This document shows positions 52,117 to 61,233 of a DNA stretch of 64,000 nt, piece by piece (the first letter of the stretch is position 1; the number at the start of each line of letters is the position of its first letter). Location of the stretch: assembly GCA_964358645.1 (NCBI GenBank), contig CAYHPW010000002.1, positions 1 through 64,000 on the forward strand, given 5' to 3'. A program made the translations under genes and the position numbers. Source of the stretch: JBBTDV01 sp038042605. GTDB lineage: Bacteria; Bdellovibrionota; UBA1018. Under the pieces are notes generated by a model. That model saw only the letters and a list, made by a program, of their open reading frames with translations. It had not been told where the DNA came from and searched no databases.

Positions 52117-53068
52117 AAAATCGCTTATGGGCAACGTCAAGAAATTCAAACAAACAAATACCCCAAGGCAATCAGAAGAAGTAGCGCGATTAAGGGTTAT
52201 TCAAGGGCCTGATACCGGCACGATTTTTATTCTAAGCGGTTCTAAAGCGCTTATCGGTAGAGGCGAAGAAAATGATATTGTCATCTCCGACTTAAAAGCC
52301 TCAAGAACTCATGCTGAATTATCAAAATCGTCTTCCGGAACCTGGTTCATACGTGATCTCGGAAGCGCAAACAGTGTTCTTCGCAACGGTGTCCGGGTAA
52401 CCAATGTGGAATTAAACCAGAATGATCTCATCACCATGGGCGGCACGATATTAGAATTCATCCCGTCTGACGCCGGTACAATGAGACTGACCGCTCCACC
52501 ACCGAACATAGAAGAAATAAATGCCAAGCACTCATCAATGCTCGCGCAAACACAGCAACTAAAAGCATTTGGAGAAAATAAAAAACTGTTACTCGTCGGC
52601 GGCATAGTCGCTGCGGCCGTGATTTGGCTCTTTATTGACGATACTGGATCACAGAAAAAAAGGCTGAAGAAAAATGAAGAACAAAGGGATCTGGCGTCGT
52701 ACTTACCGACCGCTGTTTCACATGATGCTGTACGTTCCGCTGAAATGTTCTTTAAAATCGGATTCCGTGAATACAACAGCGGGAATTATTTACGCGCAAA
52801 GCTTCAATTTGAAACGGCACTACAGGTTTCATCTGACCACAAACTTGCGACAATTTATCTGCAAAACTGCGGGAAAAGAATCGAAGAGGAGATTAAATTC
52901 CACCTCGACAACGGCAAAAAAAGTCTGGACGCCGGGAAATTAAAAGAAGCCAAGGGGCATTTCGAGACCGTGATGCGTCTTCTATACAAGGACCAGTCCA
53001 GTCCATCGTATATCGAAGCTAAAGAACACATGACAAAAGTCATGAAAGAAATGAAAGGGGAAAGCTGA
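52109..53068 (+). CDS. FHA-domain protein with membrane helix and TPR-like tail
   Basis: A 319-residue protein. FHA at about 25-115: ALIGRGEENDIVISDLKASRTHAEL and GSANSVLRNG. A membrane helix is near residue 155 (LLLVGGIVAAAVIWLF). The periplasmic part has two to three TPR-like units (MFFKIGFREYNSGNYLRAKLQFETAL, GKLKEAKGHFETVMRLL). GGAGGAGA before the ATG. Threonine-phosphorylated partners inside, repeat scaffold outside. Confidence 0.88.
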   Translation: MAKKSLMGNVKKFKQTNTPRQSEEVARLRVIQGPDTGTIFILSGSKALIGRGEENDIVISDLKASRTHAELSKSSSGTWFIRDLGSANSVLRNGVRVTNVELNQNDLITMGGTILEFIPSDAGTMRLTAPPPNIEEINAKHSSMLAQTQQLKAFGENKKLLLVGGIVAAAVIWLFIDDTGSQKKRLKKNEEQRDLASYLPTAVSHDAVRSAEMFFKIGFREYNSGNYLRAKLQFETALQVSSDHKLATIYLQNCGKRIEEEIKFHLDNGKKSLDAGKLKEAKGHFETVMRLLYKDQSSPSYIEAKEHMTKVMKEMKGES

Positions 53069-53073
53069 TCCAC

Positions 53074-55314
53074 ATGGGCGCCGCGCCAGTGCTCAAAGTA
53101 TTGCGAGACGGGCAGATGATTAAAAGCTGCCAAATAGAAGGCGAAGCCATGCTCGGCCGCTCTGAAAACTGTGTAATAAGAATTGATGACAGAGTGGTAT
53201 CCAGACAGCACGTTTTGTTCAAGGTCTTGAGCCCCGATTCAATCCAGATCGAGAGAAAAAGCGAATTCGGCACGGTCAACGTCAATGGCAAGGAATGCAC
53301 AAGCGCTGTCATCAAGGAAGGTGACCTTGTAGCCATCGGACCTTATCTGATAGAAATTTCAGCAGGCGAGCCAAAAACCACGCCTACACAAGGAGAGGCC
53401 AATGCCGCTACAGCGCCAGAATCGCCTGGATCTGGGATAAACGAGCAAATTAACAAGCAGGCGGATGAGGGAGGCGTCTTCATTCTAAATGAATCCGTAG
53501 TGTCACTTGAAACTTCACAACCTGAAAAAAAAGAAAACGAGGCCAGTGACAAAACCGGCTTAGCCAATGTACCAGAGTTGTTTAGTGACAATATTTTACG
53601 GGAAGAAAAGAGCAATGCTAACGGAGTTTTTGATGAAGACGCAGCAACCAAAATAGCCAAAAAACCAGAATTTGCCGCAAAACTAAGCTTTCCACGCGGT
53701 AGCGCTAATGTTGAGGAATATGAGATCGCCAAGGATGAGATTGTAATAGGCCGTGGCAAAGATTGCGATATCGTCTTAAATGACAAAAAAGCATCAAGAG
53801 CGCACGCGACAATCAGGAGGGAAGGATCAGGTCACGTCTTAAAGGATCTAGGTTCCGCAAATGGCGTCCTTCTGAATGGTGAAAAAATCGATGGAAAAGC
53901 GTGGTTGACCGGCAATGACCTCATAACAATAGGCAATGTGGGGTTCCGGTTCCAAATGATTAGCAGGGAGTTCGTTGCAAAACAGAATGAATTTTCCGTC
54001 ACTGACGAAGAAGCATCAGTAGACAGCGATATTTTTGCAAATCTAGCCGAACAAAACAGCTCTTCACAAATTGCAAGCCCAGGTATACCAGCAATCCAGC
54101 CCAGTGGCATTACCGGTGAAGTCAGCGGGATTTCAGGCATAGTAGGGATCTCTCAAACATCAGCAAAGAAAAATGCAAGCCTTCTTGCAAAGTTTAGGGC
54201 ACTGCCAAAACGGCGGCAGTACATCGTTGGGGCGTGTGTATTGGCCCTGATATATTTCTTGCTGTTTGACGAAGAACCAGAGACTGATAACTCAAAACAA
54301 GCCAAGAAGCCCGTGGCCACGGCATCAGCCACCCCGCAAAAAGACAAGAGTCCCCAAAGTGGGCCCAAAAGTGGTCCAATAACATTTGAAAGGCTTTCAC
54401 TAGAACAGCGACGCTTCGTCGAAAACCAGCGCGCACTCGCCTTCGACCTCTACAAAAACAAAGAATACGACAAGGCTATTTTTGAAATACAAAAAATCTT
54501 CACGCTAATCTCGGACTACGAAAACTCCCGAGAAATAGAAAGATATGCAAAAGAAGGCAAGCAAAGGATGGAGGCAATCAAGGAAGAAAACCGACGAAAA
54601 GAGGAGGAAGCCAGGTTAAAGGCTAAAATCGCGCAACTCGTGGAGGAAACAAGGGACCGCATGGAGCGAAAGGAGTATGAGCAAGCAAGAGAGCTCTTCA
54701 CGCAGGTCATGTCACTGGACCCCGACAACGCCGATATATCCAAGTGGCGCAAGGAGATAGAAGATTACGAAGAACGTAAACGCATGAAGGAACAAGAGCG
54801 GGAAGTGCAAGCCAAGATAAACAAGCTCGCATGGGATGCTTACAAGGATGGCATGCTTTTAAAAAAATCCGGCAAATTCCACAGCGCGATCGCACAATTC
54901 GAAAAGGTCATCGACATGGGGGCCTCGGATAAACGAACTCTAAAACTTTCAAAGCGGATGATAAATGCATCAATAGCCGCCATCGCATCATTGGTGGGCC
55001 CGGTACTGACCGAAGCCAAGCAGCTTGAGGAATCCGGAGAACACGCCAAGGCATTCCAGACTTACAGGAAGGCTACACAAATAGATCCAGGAAACCAAAA
55101 GGGACACGCCGGGATGGACAGGATAAGGGGAGTCCTGCACGAAAAAGCAAAAGCTATTTATACGGAGGCCGTGCTTGCCGAAAGTTACAGTGATTTCACC
55201 ATTGCGAAGAAAAAATTCAAGGAATGCATGGGCGTGGCACCAAAAGATGACATCTACCATGAACGCGCGCAGCGGAAGCTTGCTCATTATTTCGATAAGG
55301 AAGAGGAAAAATGA
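53074..55314 (+). CDS. Double-FHA membrane protein with TPR-like C-terminus
   Basis: A 746-residue protein. First FHA at residues 8-95 (AMLGRSENCVIRIDDRVVSRQHVLF), weaker at its end. Second FHA around 205-300 (EIVIGRGKDCDIVLNDKKASRAHATI, GSANGVLLNG) is full. A membrane helix lies near residue 385 (YIVGACVLALIYFLLF). The rest (420-746) is charged with several TPR-like units and coiled coil (EARLKAKIAQLVEETRDRMERKEYEQA). The stop overlaps the PP2C gene start (ATGA). It belongs to the same topological type as the preceding protein. Confidence 0.88.
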   Translation: MGAAPVLKVLRDGQMIKSCQIEGEAMLGRSENCVIRIDDRVVSRQHVLFKVLSPDSIQIERKSEFGTVNVNGKECTSAVIKEGDLVAIGPYLIEISAGEPKTTPTQGEANAATAPESPGSGINEQINKQADEGGVFILNESVVSLETSQPEKKENEASDKTGLANVPELFSDNILREEKSNANGVFDEDAATKIAKKPEFAAKLSFPRGSANVEEYEIAKDEIVIGRGKDCDIVLNDKKASRAHATIRREGSGHVLKDLGSANGVLLNGEKIDGKAWLTGNDLITIGNVGFRFQMISREFVAKQNEFSVTDEEASVDSDIFANLAEQNSSSQIASPGIPAIQPSGITGEVSGISGIVGISQTSAKKNASLLAKFRALPKRRQYIVGACVLALIYFLLFDEEPETDNSKQAKKPVATASATPQKDKSPQSGPKSGPITFERLSLEQRRFVENQRALAFDLYKNKEYDKAIFEIQKIFTLISDYENSREIERYAKEGKQRMEAIKEENRRKEEEARLKAKIAQLVEETRDRMERKEYEQARELFTQVMSLDPDNADISKWRKEIEDYEERKRMKEQEREVQAKINKLAWDAYKDGMLLKKSGKFHSAIAQFEKVIDMGASDKRTLKLSKRMINASIAAIASLVGPVLTEAKQLEESGEHAKAFQTYRKATQIDPGNQKGHAGMDRIRGVLHEKAKAIYTEAVLAESYSDFTIAKKKFKECMGVAPKDDIYHERAQRKLAHYFDKEEEK

Positions 55315-56069
55315 AGGGCGTCTTCTCGTTTCGAGAACAAGGTAGACGTCCGGCGGATGAAGACCATCTCTTCACTGACGAAAAAAATGGAATCTTTGTC
55401 GTGGCTGACGGGTTCGGGGGCCCGGGCCCCGGCACCCTAGCCGCAAAAACCGCATGCGAAGCAGTACAATCCTTTCTGATCAAAGAGGCGGGGGACCTGG
55501 AAGCTACAATGCCGTTTGTTCTGCGATCATATTATTCACTTGCAGCTAACGTCCTTTTTAATTCACTCATTCACGCGAACAGGACTTTAATAGAGCAAAA
55601 CCGTGGGAAGACTGGCGGAGAACGCGGAGGCGCCTCGATAATCGCGGCTTTCATGGATAACGATTTATTGGCAATCGCTAACATCGGTGCCTGCACGGCA
55701 TGGCTTTTCCGCGACGACAAAGCGGTGGAACTTGTTATCCCGCGCACCTATGACCGGTTAATCGATCCTTTTATGTCGTTAAACTCGCTAAACGACTCGC
55801 GGCAACCAAAGCCAGGAGTTCCGCTAATGTCACTCGGCCTGGCTGAAGACCTCGAACCAGAGATGTTTGAATACAAAATAAGGGAACGCGACTGGCTGCT
55901 TCTACATACGGACGGGATGACTTCCAAAATGCATGGTGACATAAAAGCTATCCATCAACAACGCCATGCTGACATAACCACAGCAAAGGAAGCCGTTGCA
56001 AATGCGATTAAAACCGCAGCCGCCGAAGGGTTACATGACAATTTAGCGGCGACACTGGTGTTTTTCTAG
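55311..56069 (+). CDS. PP2C-family Ser/Thr phosphatase
   Basis: A 252-residue cytoplasmic phosphatase of the Stp type that removes phosphate from Ser/Thr. It keeps the metal ligands: DEDHLF near residue 17, VVADGFGG near 33, LLHTDGMTS near 201, DNLAATLV near the end. No regulatory domain. It overlaps the double-FHA gene and would reset phospho-threonines read by the three FHA proteins; a kinase is not in this cluster, the nearest one being at 7.2-9.0 kb. Confidence 0.93.
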   Translation: MKGVFSFREQGRRPADEDHLFTDEKNGIFVVADGFGGPGPGTLAAKTACEAVQSFLIKEAGDLEATMPFVLRSYYSLAANVLFNSLIHANRTLIEQNRGKTGGERGGASIIAAFMDNDLLAIANIGACTAWLFRDDKAVELVIPRTYDRLIDPFMSLNSLNDSRQPKPGVPLMSLGLAEDLEPEMFEYKIRERDWLLLHTDGMTSKMHGDIKAIHQQRHADITTAKEAVANAIKTAAAEGLHDNLAATLVFF

Positions 56070-56106
56070 TTTACCAGCCGTTTTACGATTATAATTTCAC
56101 AATACT

Positions 56107-56856
56107 ATGCAAAAAATAAAATTCATCGCGCTCGCTATCCTGTCAACAATGATAACAGCCGGATATGCGGCATCAACGGATAACAAACAAGATATCAAAC
56201 CGCTTTGGGATTACTGGTATACAATCACTGTGGATAAAAAAATTCCATATGCCTACTATAACGAACGGGTTGAGAAAAAAAATGACAGACTCTTCATACA
56301 GACACATGTGTGGAAGCTTGAAGAAGACTTTATCAACGAAGAGCAGCTCGGGGCCTTTGCGGCAAACAATGCGGAATTGACCCCGCTTTTTTATAATTTC
56401 CATTCCAAATACAGACAAACGGAAACAAACGTGGACGGTACCGTTTCAGAAAAAAACGTCCTGACCGTCAAAGTAAGAAAAGGCCCTACCGAAGACACCG
56501 CTCCAATGAAGCGCGTCCTAAAAGAAAAAGTCTTTTTCTCACAATTCTTCCCGGTCTGGCTCGGCATGAAGCTGCCGTCGCTAAAACCATCAAAAAGCAT
56601 CCCTTTTGAAGTCGTGCTGGAAGACAACATAGAACTCGAGTTCGTTCCAACGCAAGGCAGGGTCAGGCTTGAAGCACCTGATGAATTCGCAAAATCAACC
56701 AAAACACAAAAAATATGGATCTATTTCCGCGGAACCGAGGGCTTTTGGTGGGTGGACAGCTCAGGAGCAGCCTTGAAAATTGAAATGCCAAAAACCAAAA
56801 CCGTGGTTGAACGATCAACAAAAGAAAAAGCAACCAAGTTCATCACTACAAACTGA
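56107..56856 (+). CDS. Exported protein of unknown function, upstream of dppBC
   Basis: A 249-residue protein with a signal peptide (1-22, ending GYAA). The mature protein is beta-rich with many charged and aromatic residues (WDYWYTITVDKKIPYAYYNER). I do not recognise it. It ends TGA overlapping the ATG of the permease gene (TGATG), so it may be a periplasmic partner of that transporter, but it does not look like a solute-binding protein. Confidence 0.6.
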   Translation: MQKIKFIALAILSTMITAGYAASTDNKQDIKPLWDYWYTITVDKKIPYAYYNERVEKKNDRLFIQTHVWKLEEDFINEEQLGAFAANNAELTPLFYNFHSKYRQTETNVDGTVSEKNVLTVKVRKGPTEDTAPMKRVLKEKVFFSQFFPVWLGMKLPSLKPSKSIPFEVVLEDNIELEFVPTQGRVRLEAPDEFAKSTKTQKIWIYFRGTEGFWWVDSSGAALKIEMPKTKTVVERSTKEKATKFITTN

Positions 56857-57758
56857 TGTGGACAGGCCTATTTAGAGCACTATCACTATTGACAATTCTG
56901 CTGGGTATATTCGCGGCGACGCGCGGCCTCGTAAGGGCGCTACCCGGAGATCCCCTTGAGACGCTCATAGCGGAGTCCGGGACCTCGATCCCACCACAAA
57001 TCCTGCGCGAAGAATTTAATTTAGATAAGCCATTTTTTGCGGCTTTAATAAGCGATCTTAAAAAAGCCTCCGTCGGTGATTTTGGTCTATCGCTGCTGAC
57101 ACGCCAACCAGTGGCCGAAGTGGTAGCGAAAAGATTCCTTAACACCTTGGCCCTCTCCTTATTGGCGCTGATAATAGGTTTAACCGTAAGTCTGTTGCTC
57201 GGGCTTTCGGCCGCCGCAAAACCTTCAGGCCTTGCCGACACGATTTGCACGGTTTACGGAGGCATCGCAGCAGCGCTCCCCACTCCATGGCTCGGGCCAA
57301 TCATAATACTCACATTTGCTGTGATCATCCCGATTTTTCCGGTGGGCGGCAATATCATACCTCCAGCTCTCACGCTTGCGCTTGGTTTTTCAGGCGTATG
57401 GGCACGCCTAATCAGAGAGCGTGTTCGCGACACGCTTATGACCGGTTCGGCCACAGGGGCGCGTGCCCGTGGAGTACCAGAGTGGAAGGTAATATTGAAA
57501 TACGGTTTTGCACCCGCTTCAGCCGGGCTTGCAGCATATCTAGGAACACGCTTTGGTGGCCTGTTGGCAGGTGCTTTTGTAACGGAAGTGATTTTTAACT
57601 GGAGTGGCCTAGGCTCATTGCTTGTCGAATCAGTTCTCCAGCGCGACTACATGATGGTTGAAGGAGCGACGTTCGTCGCCGCAGGAGCGTGTCTGATGGG
57701 TACATGGGCGGGAGATTTGGCCCAAAACTTTATTAACCCAGTAAGGCAAACCAAATGA
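56856..57758 (+). CDS. DppB-type ABC transporter permease
   Basis: A 300-residue inner-membrane permease of the dipeptide/oligopeptide/nickel ABC family with about six helices. Landmarks are RALPGDPLETL and LREEFNLDKPFF near the N-terminus, VYGGIAAALPTPWLG mid-protein, and the cytoplasmic EAA-like loop GARARGVPEWKVILKYGF near residue 210. Its ATG overlaps the upstream stop. It pairs with the next gene. Confidence 0.85.
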   Translation: MWTGLFRALSLLTILLGIFAATRGLVRALPGDPLETLIAESGTSIPPQILREEFNLDKPFFAALISDLKKASVGDFGLSLLTRQPVAEVVAKRFLNTLALSLLALIIGLTVSLLLGLSAAAKPSGLADTICTVYGGIAAALPTPWLGPIIILTFAVIIPIFPVGGNIIPPALTLALGFSGVWARLIRERVRDTLMTGSATGARARGVPEWKVILKYGFAPASAGLAAYLGTRFGGLLAGAFVTEVIFNWSGLGSLLVESVLQRDYMMVEGATFVAAGACLMGTWAGDLAQNFINPVRQTK

Positions 57759-58585
57759 AACCGCTCTTTAATGATTGGAAATCAAGATACTCCCTGCTTT
57801 GGCTAATGATGTGGTTCATAGCGGCCGCATTTTTTTCAGGCAGCAGTTCCGAACATCATCTCGCGGATTCACTTAAAGGCATACACCTCACTCACCCTTT
57901 GGGATGCGACACCTTCGGCCGCGATATGCTGGCAACGATACTTCGGGGTTCACTCACCAGCGCGGCTTTTGCGCTCTTCACCACTATAACTGCTATTTTT
58001 TTGGCCATAGTTATCGGGGGGTTGACAGCATTGACCCCCAAGACTGTTCAATTCATGCTTTCACGGCTGCTTGATCTTTTCCTTGCCTTCCCATCGCTGT
58101 TATTCGCACTTGGCTGGGCGGTTATCCGCGGACCAGGATGGAGCACACTTATATTCGCATTAATGATAGAATCGGTACCTTCCCTCACCCGCCTGGTACA
58201 TGTCCGCATCAGAGAGATACTTACCCATGACTATATAGAAGCAGCAAAAAATCTCGGAGCCGACAGCTTATGGATCATGAAAAAACACCTTGTCCCGCCA
58301 GTGTTATCAATTTGCATGGTTAAACTGCCCAATCTCTTTGCACATGCACTTATGGCTGAAGCAACACTTTCTTTCCTTGGCCTCGGAGCTCCGCTTGGCA
58401 AGGATACGTGGGGATCCCTGCTGGCCCAAGGCAAGGAGTATCTTATCGAAGCGCCTCATATAGCTCTGACGTCTGGCTTTCCGTTGGTATTGACAGTGTT
58501 ATCTCTGCAAGTACTGTCTGAAAGGCTATCAACAACAATTAAGGGCCTTAACACCTTTAGGAAGATGATTCATGTTGAATCCTAG
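57755..58585 (+). CDS. DppC-type ABC transporter permease
   Basis: A 276-residue inner-membrane permease, partner of the preceding DppB. HPLGCDTFGRDMLATILRGS is the standard DppC N-terminal block, and DYIEAAKNLGADSLWIMKKHL carries the EAA loop. ATP-binding and solute-binding genes of this transporter are not in the window, so it depends on genes elsewhere. Overlaps both neighbours. Confidence 0.9.
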   Translation: MKPLFNDWKSRYSLLWLMMWFIAAAFFSGSSSEHHLADSLKGIHLTHPLGCDTFGRDMLATILRGSLTSAAFALFTTITAIFLAIVIGGLTALTPKTVQFMLSRLLDLFLAFPSLLFALGWAVIRGPGWSTLIFALMIESVPSLTRLVHVRIREILTHDYIEAAKNLGADSLWIMKKHLVPPVLSICMVKLPNLFAHALMAEATLSFLGLGAPLGKDTWGSLLAQGKEYLIEAPHIALTSGFPLVLTVLSLQVLSERLSTTIKGLNTFRKMIHVES

Positions 58586-61157
58586 AGCTCGAATTGTAGG
58601 TTTCCTTGTACTTTATGTACTCGCTATCTTTCTGGCCAGCAAATCACCGATCATGTATCGCTTTACCGATTCAGGTGGAGTAATAGCTATCGGAATTAGG
58701 GCCGCTTTTCAAATTGCTATCTTAGGTTTACTGGTCTTTAGCTTTTTACTTTTTAAATCCTCGCTCCCTGTTCTTAAAAAAATCTCAACTGAAGGCTTGT
58801 CTGATATTCAATTCGCCGCCATTTTTGGATTAGCTTTGTTTGCCTCATTGTTCCCAAATATAGCATTCTTTCTTGGTTCACCACTTCTCGCCACTGGATG
58901 GGAACTTCAGGACCCAATTACTTCTTGGCTTGTTTTCTGGCCGGATCTCAGCATCATACGCACTGAACTCATTAAGAGGGGCAACCTGCTTTGGACCAAC
59001 CTGCAAGGAATGGGCGTTCCTCTGCTCGGTAATGATGTCCAAGCGGCGGCGCTTTATCCACTGACACTCGGTCTCATCTGGCTGCCGGAGCATATATTCT
59101 GGAATGTTTTTGTAACCATCAGGATGGCACTTATCGGCATGGCGTGCCTGCTTATCGGCCTTCGCATGCTATATTTAAGCAGACCATCCGCGATTCTTTT
59201 CACGCTATGCTTGGCATATGGTTTAACAGTCGTACGATGGATGAATCATGCCTGGCAGAATGGTTTTCTGGCTGGACTCTGGTACCTCTATTTTCTCAAT
59301 GAGCTCCTAGCTGAGAACCGTTCCGGTAGGACTGCCAAATCAGTAGGCGTAGCCATTGGACTAACTATTAGTGCTTATGCACTGTTTACATGCGGCTTTC
59401 CTGAAAGCGCCGCCATGAGTACATTACTAGTTATTTTGGTAGGCGGCCCCATGATAATTGCGGCTATGTTTCGCAGACAAGTGTCTAGTGCAAAGATATT
59501 TGGGATAATCTTCATATCGCTGTTATTGGCAGGAAGCCTAGCCAGCCACCAAATCCTTGCACTCATTGAATTCATCAATCAAACAGGCCGAGGCTTTCGA
59601 GAAGGGATTGGCTCTCACCAGCATAAATCAATAACAACGATGCTCTCGTGGGCTACGCCGCTGCTGCCAGGCCACGGGAAGTCTGACCCTCCACATTTCT
59701 TTGGAATTATACCGCTCTTCTTTTTTTATGCTGGTGCCTTTGACATTATTATTGCAAGAGTCATGCGGCGTAATCTTCCCAGTAAAACCGACATAGGAGC
59801 CCTTCTTGCCGGAACTTTTTTTATTTTGAAAGCATTCCCGCTTTGGCCTGCATTTAATAGACTTATCAGCTCACTTCCAATCATGAGCCAATCTTGGTTT
59901 CCGATCTATTTTTTCCCGCTCATGAGCTGGTTCTTCGCCTACTTCAGCGCAAAGGGGCTTGAACAAATCCTGTCATGCCATATAAGAATATGTCTCCTTT
60001 CCGTAATAGCTGTTATTATCACCCTATTCTTTGCCAGCCAGATATCGGCAAACAAAACCTATATCCAGGTTCTCATTGATGGACAGTTCAGTCTTTCGGT
60101 CGTTTTTCTTTTCGGCTTTATTACTGTTATTTATATTTTATTTTTATCGCCCGAGAAAAAAATATCGCCTCCTCATATTCGTGCGAAATTTGCAAGACCA
60201 CTGGTGCTAGGCTTTGTCTTGGTTGAAACAATGATTCTTACACCAACTAATTTCAGGCCGATCTCACACAATACCAGTCCTGAGTTTGGCTGGTGGAATG
60301 CCGGGCGCAAAGTCACGGAATGGCTCGGGCGCAATCAGATACCACTTCACGAGATAAGGCTGTTTGACATAGCAGGCTCGCTTGCCGGTCATGATCTCTC
60401 AACGCCTGATGCAGGTGCACCACCCATTCTTCATGAAAGAATGAGAGCTCTTCGGGAAAGTCTTTTCGTGAGTGAATGGCAAGGATATTTACCATTACAG
60501 CGTGGAAAGACGCGCTATTCGTGGAGCCTGATTTCAAATCAGTTTTTTATCAGTCAGGATGCAAACTGGAAGGACATCCGCGCCAAAAATTGTCCAGACT
60601 GTATTCTAGCAGCAGACATGGGAGATGGGATCAGGTTGATCCGCAATACCACCGCCCTTCCGCGAGCATACATCGCCAGTAGATGCTTTCCAGCAGCCAG
60701 CGCCAATGAGTCTCTTAGTGGCATCACAAACGAGGCAAGCTTCAGATTGGGAGACGTTTATCTTGAAACAACAACCACACAAAACCAAATTACAGAAGAT
60801 CGTGAGACTTGTCTTAGGTATAGCGAAACAACAACGGCTGTCCCGATCGTTCAAGACCGCGGTTTCTCGCTTCAACTTACGGCAGTAATTGGACCAGCTA
60901 TTGTCGTACTTAATGACGCTTTTTATCCAGGCTGGAAGGCGTTCGACCATAGTACAGGAATAAAGCTGCCAATCTACCCGGCCAACCACGGCTTCAGGGC
61001 CGTGGTGCTGCCCCATGCACGCAAGTATGAAGTAGAGTTTCGCTACATCCCACGATGGCTCACCCTAGCCAATCGACTTACTTTCAGCGGGATCGCGATT
61101 CTGCTTGGTACGCTAATTTTTTTAGTCTGGCTCAAAACCAAAAAACCTGTATTTTAA
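58572..61157 (+). CDS. YfhO-like polytopic membrane protein
   Basis: An 861-residue protein with about a dozen membrane helices over residues 1-530, then a large extracytoplasmic domain and a final helix near the C-terminus (LTFSGIAILLGTLIFLVWL). The topology and the late VVLNDAFYPGWKAF (residue about 775) are typical of YfhO/GT-C-like membrane proteins that modify teichoic acids or lipids with sugars in Bacillus; the substrate here is unknown. It overlaps dppC by 14 bases and is followed by a glycosyltransferase gene. Confidence 0.78.
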   Translation: MLNPRARIVGFLVLYVLAIFLASKSPIMYRFTDSGGVIAIGIRAAFQIAILGLLVFSFLLFKSSLPVLKKISTEGLSDIQFAAIFGLALFASLFPNIAFFLGSPLLATGWELQDPITSWLVFWPDLSIIRTELIKRGNLLWTNLQGMGVPLLGNDVQAAALYPLTLGLIWLPEHIFWNVFVTIRMALIGMACLLIGLRMLYLSRPSAILFTLCLAYGLTVVRWMNHAWQNGFLAGLWYLYFLNELLAENRSGRTAKSVGVAIGLTISAYALFTCGFPESAAMSTLLVILVGGPMIIAAMFRRQVSSAKIFGIIFISLLLAGSLASHQILALIEFINQTGRGFREGIGSHQHKSITTMLSWATPLLPGHGKSDPPHFFGIIPLFFFYAGAFDIIIARVMRRNLPSKTDIGALLAGTFFILKAFPLWPAFNRLISSLPIMSQSWFPIYFFPLMSWFFAYFSAKGLEQILSCHIRICLLSVIAVIITLFFASQISANKTYIQVLIDGQFSLSVVFLFGFITVIYILFLSPEKKISPPHIRAKFARPLVLGFVLVETMILTPTNFRPISHNTSPEFGWWNAGRKVTEWLGRNQIPLHEIRLFDIAGSLAGHDLSTPDAGAPPILHERMRALRESLFVSEWQGYLPLQRGKTRYSWSLISNQFFISQDANWKDIRAKNCPDCILAADMGDGIRLIRNTTALPRAYIASRCFPAASANESLSGITNEASFRLGDVYLETTTTQNQITEDRETCLRYSETTTAVPIVQDRGFSLQLTAVIGPAIVVLNDAFYPGWKAFDHSTGIKLPIYPANHGFRAVVLPHARKYEVEFRYIPRWLTLANRLTFSGIAILLGTLIFLVWLKTKKPVF

Positions 61158-61233
61158 CAAGAGCAGCCAGAATACGCTTGACGTTTCTAGGCCGGATTGG
61201 GAACAGACCTTTTCAAAGGCAGCTTATGAAATC

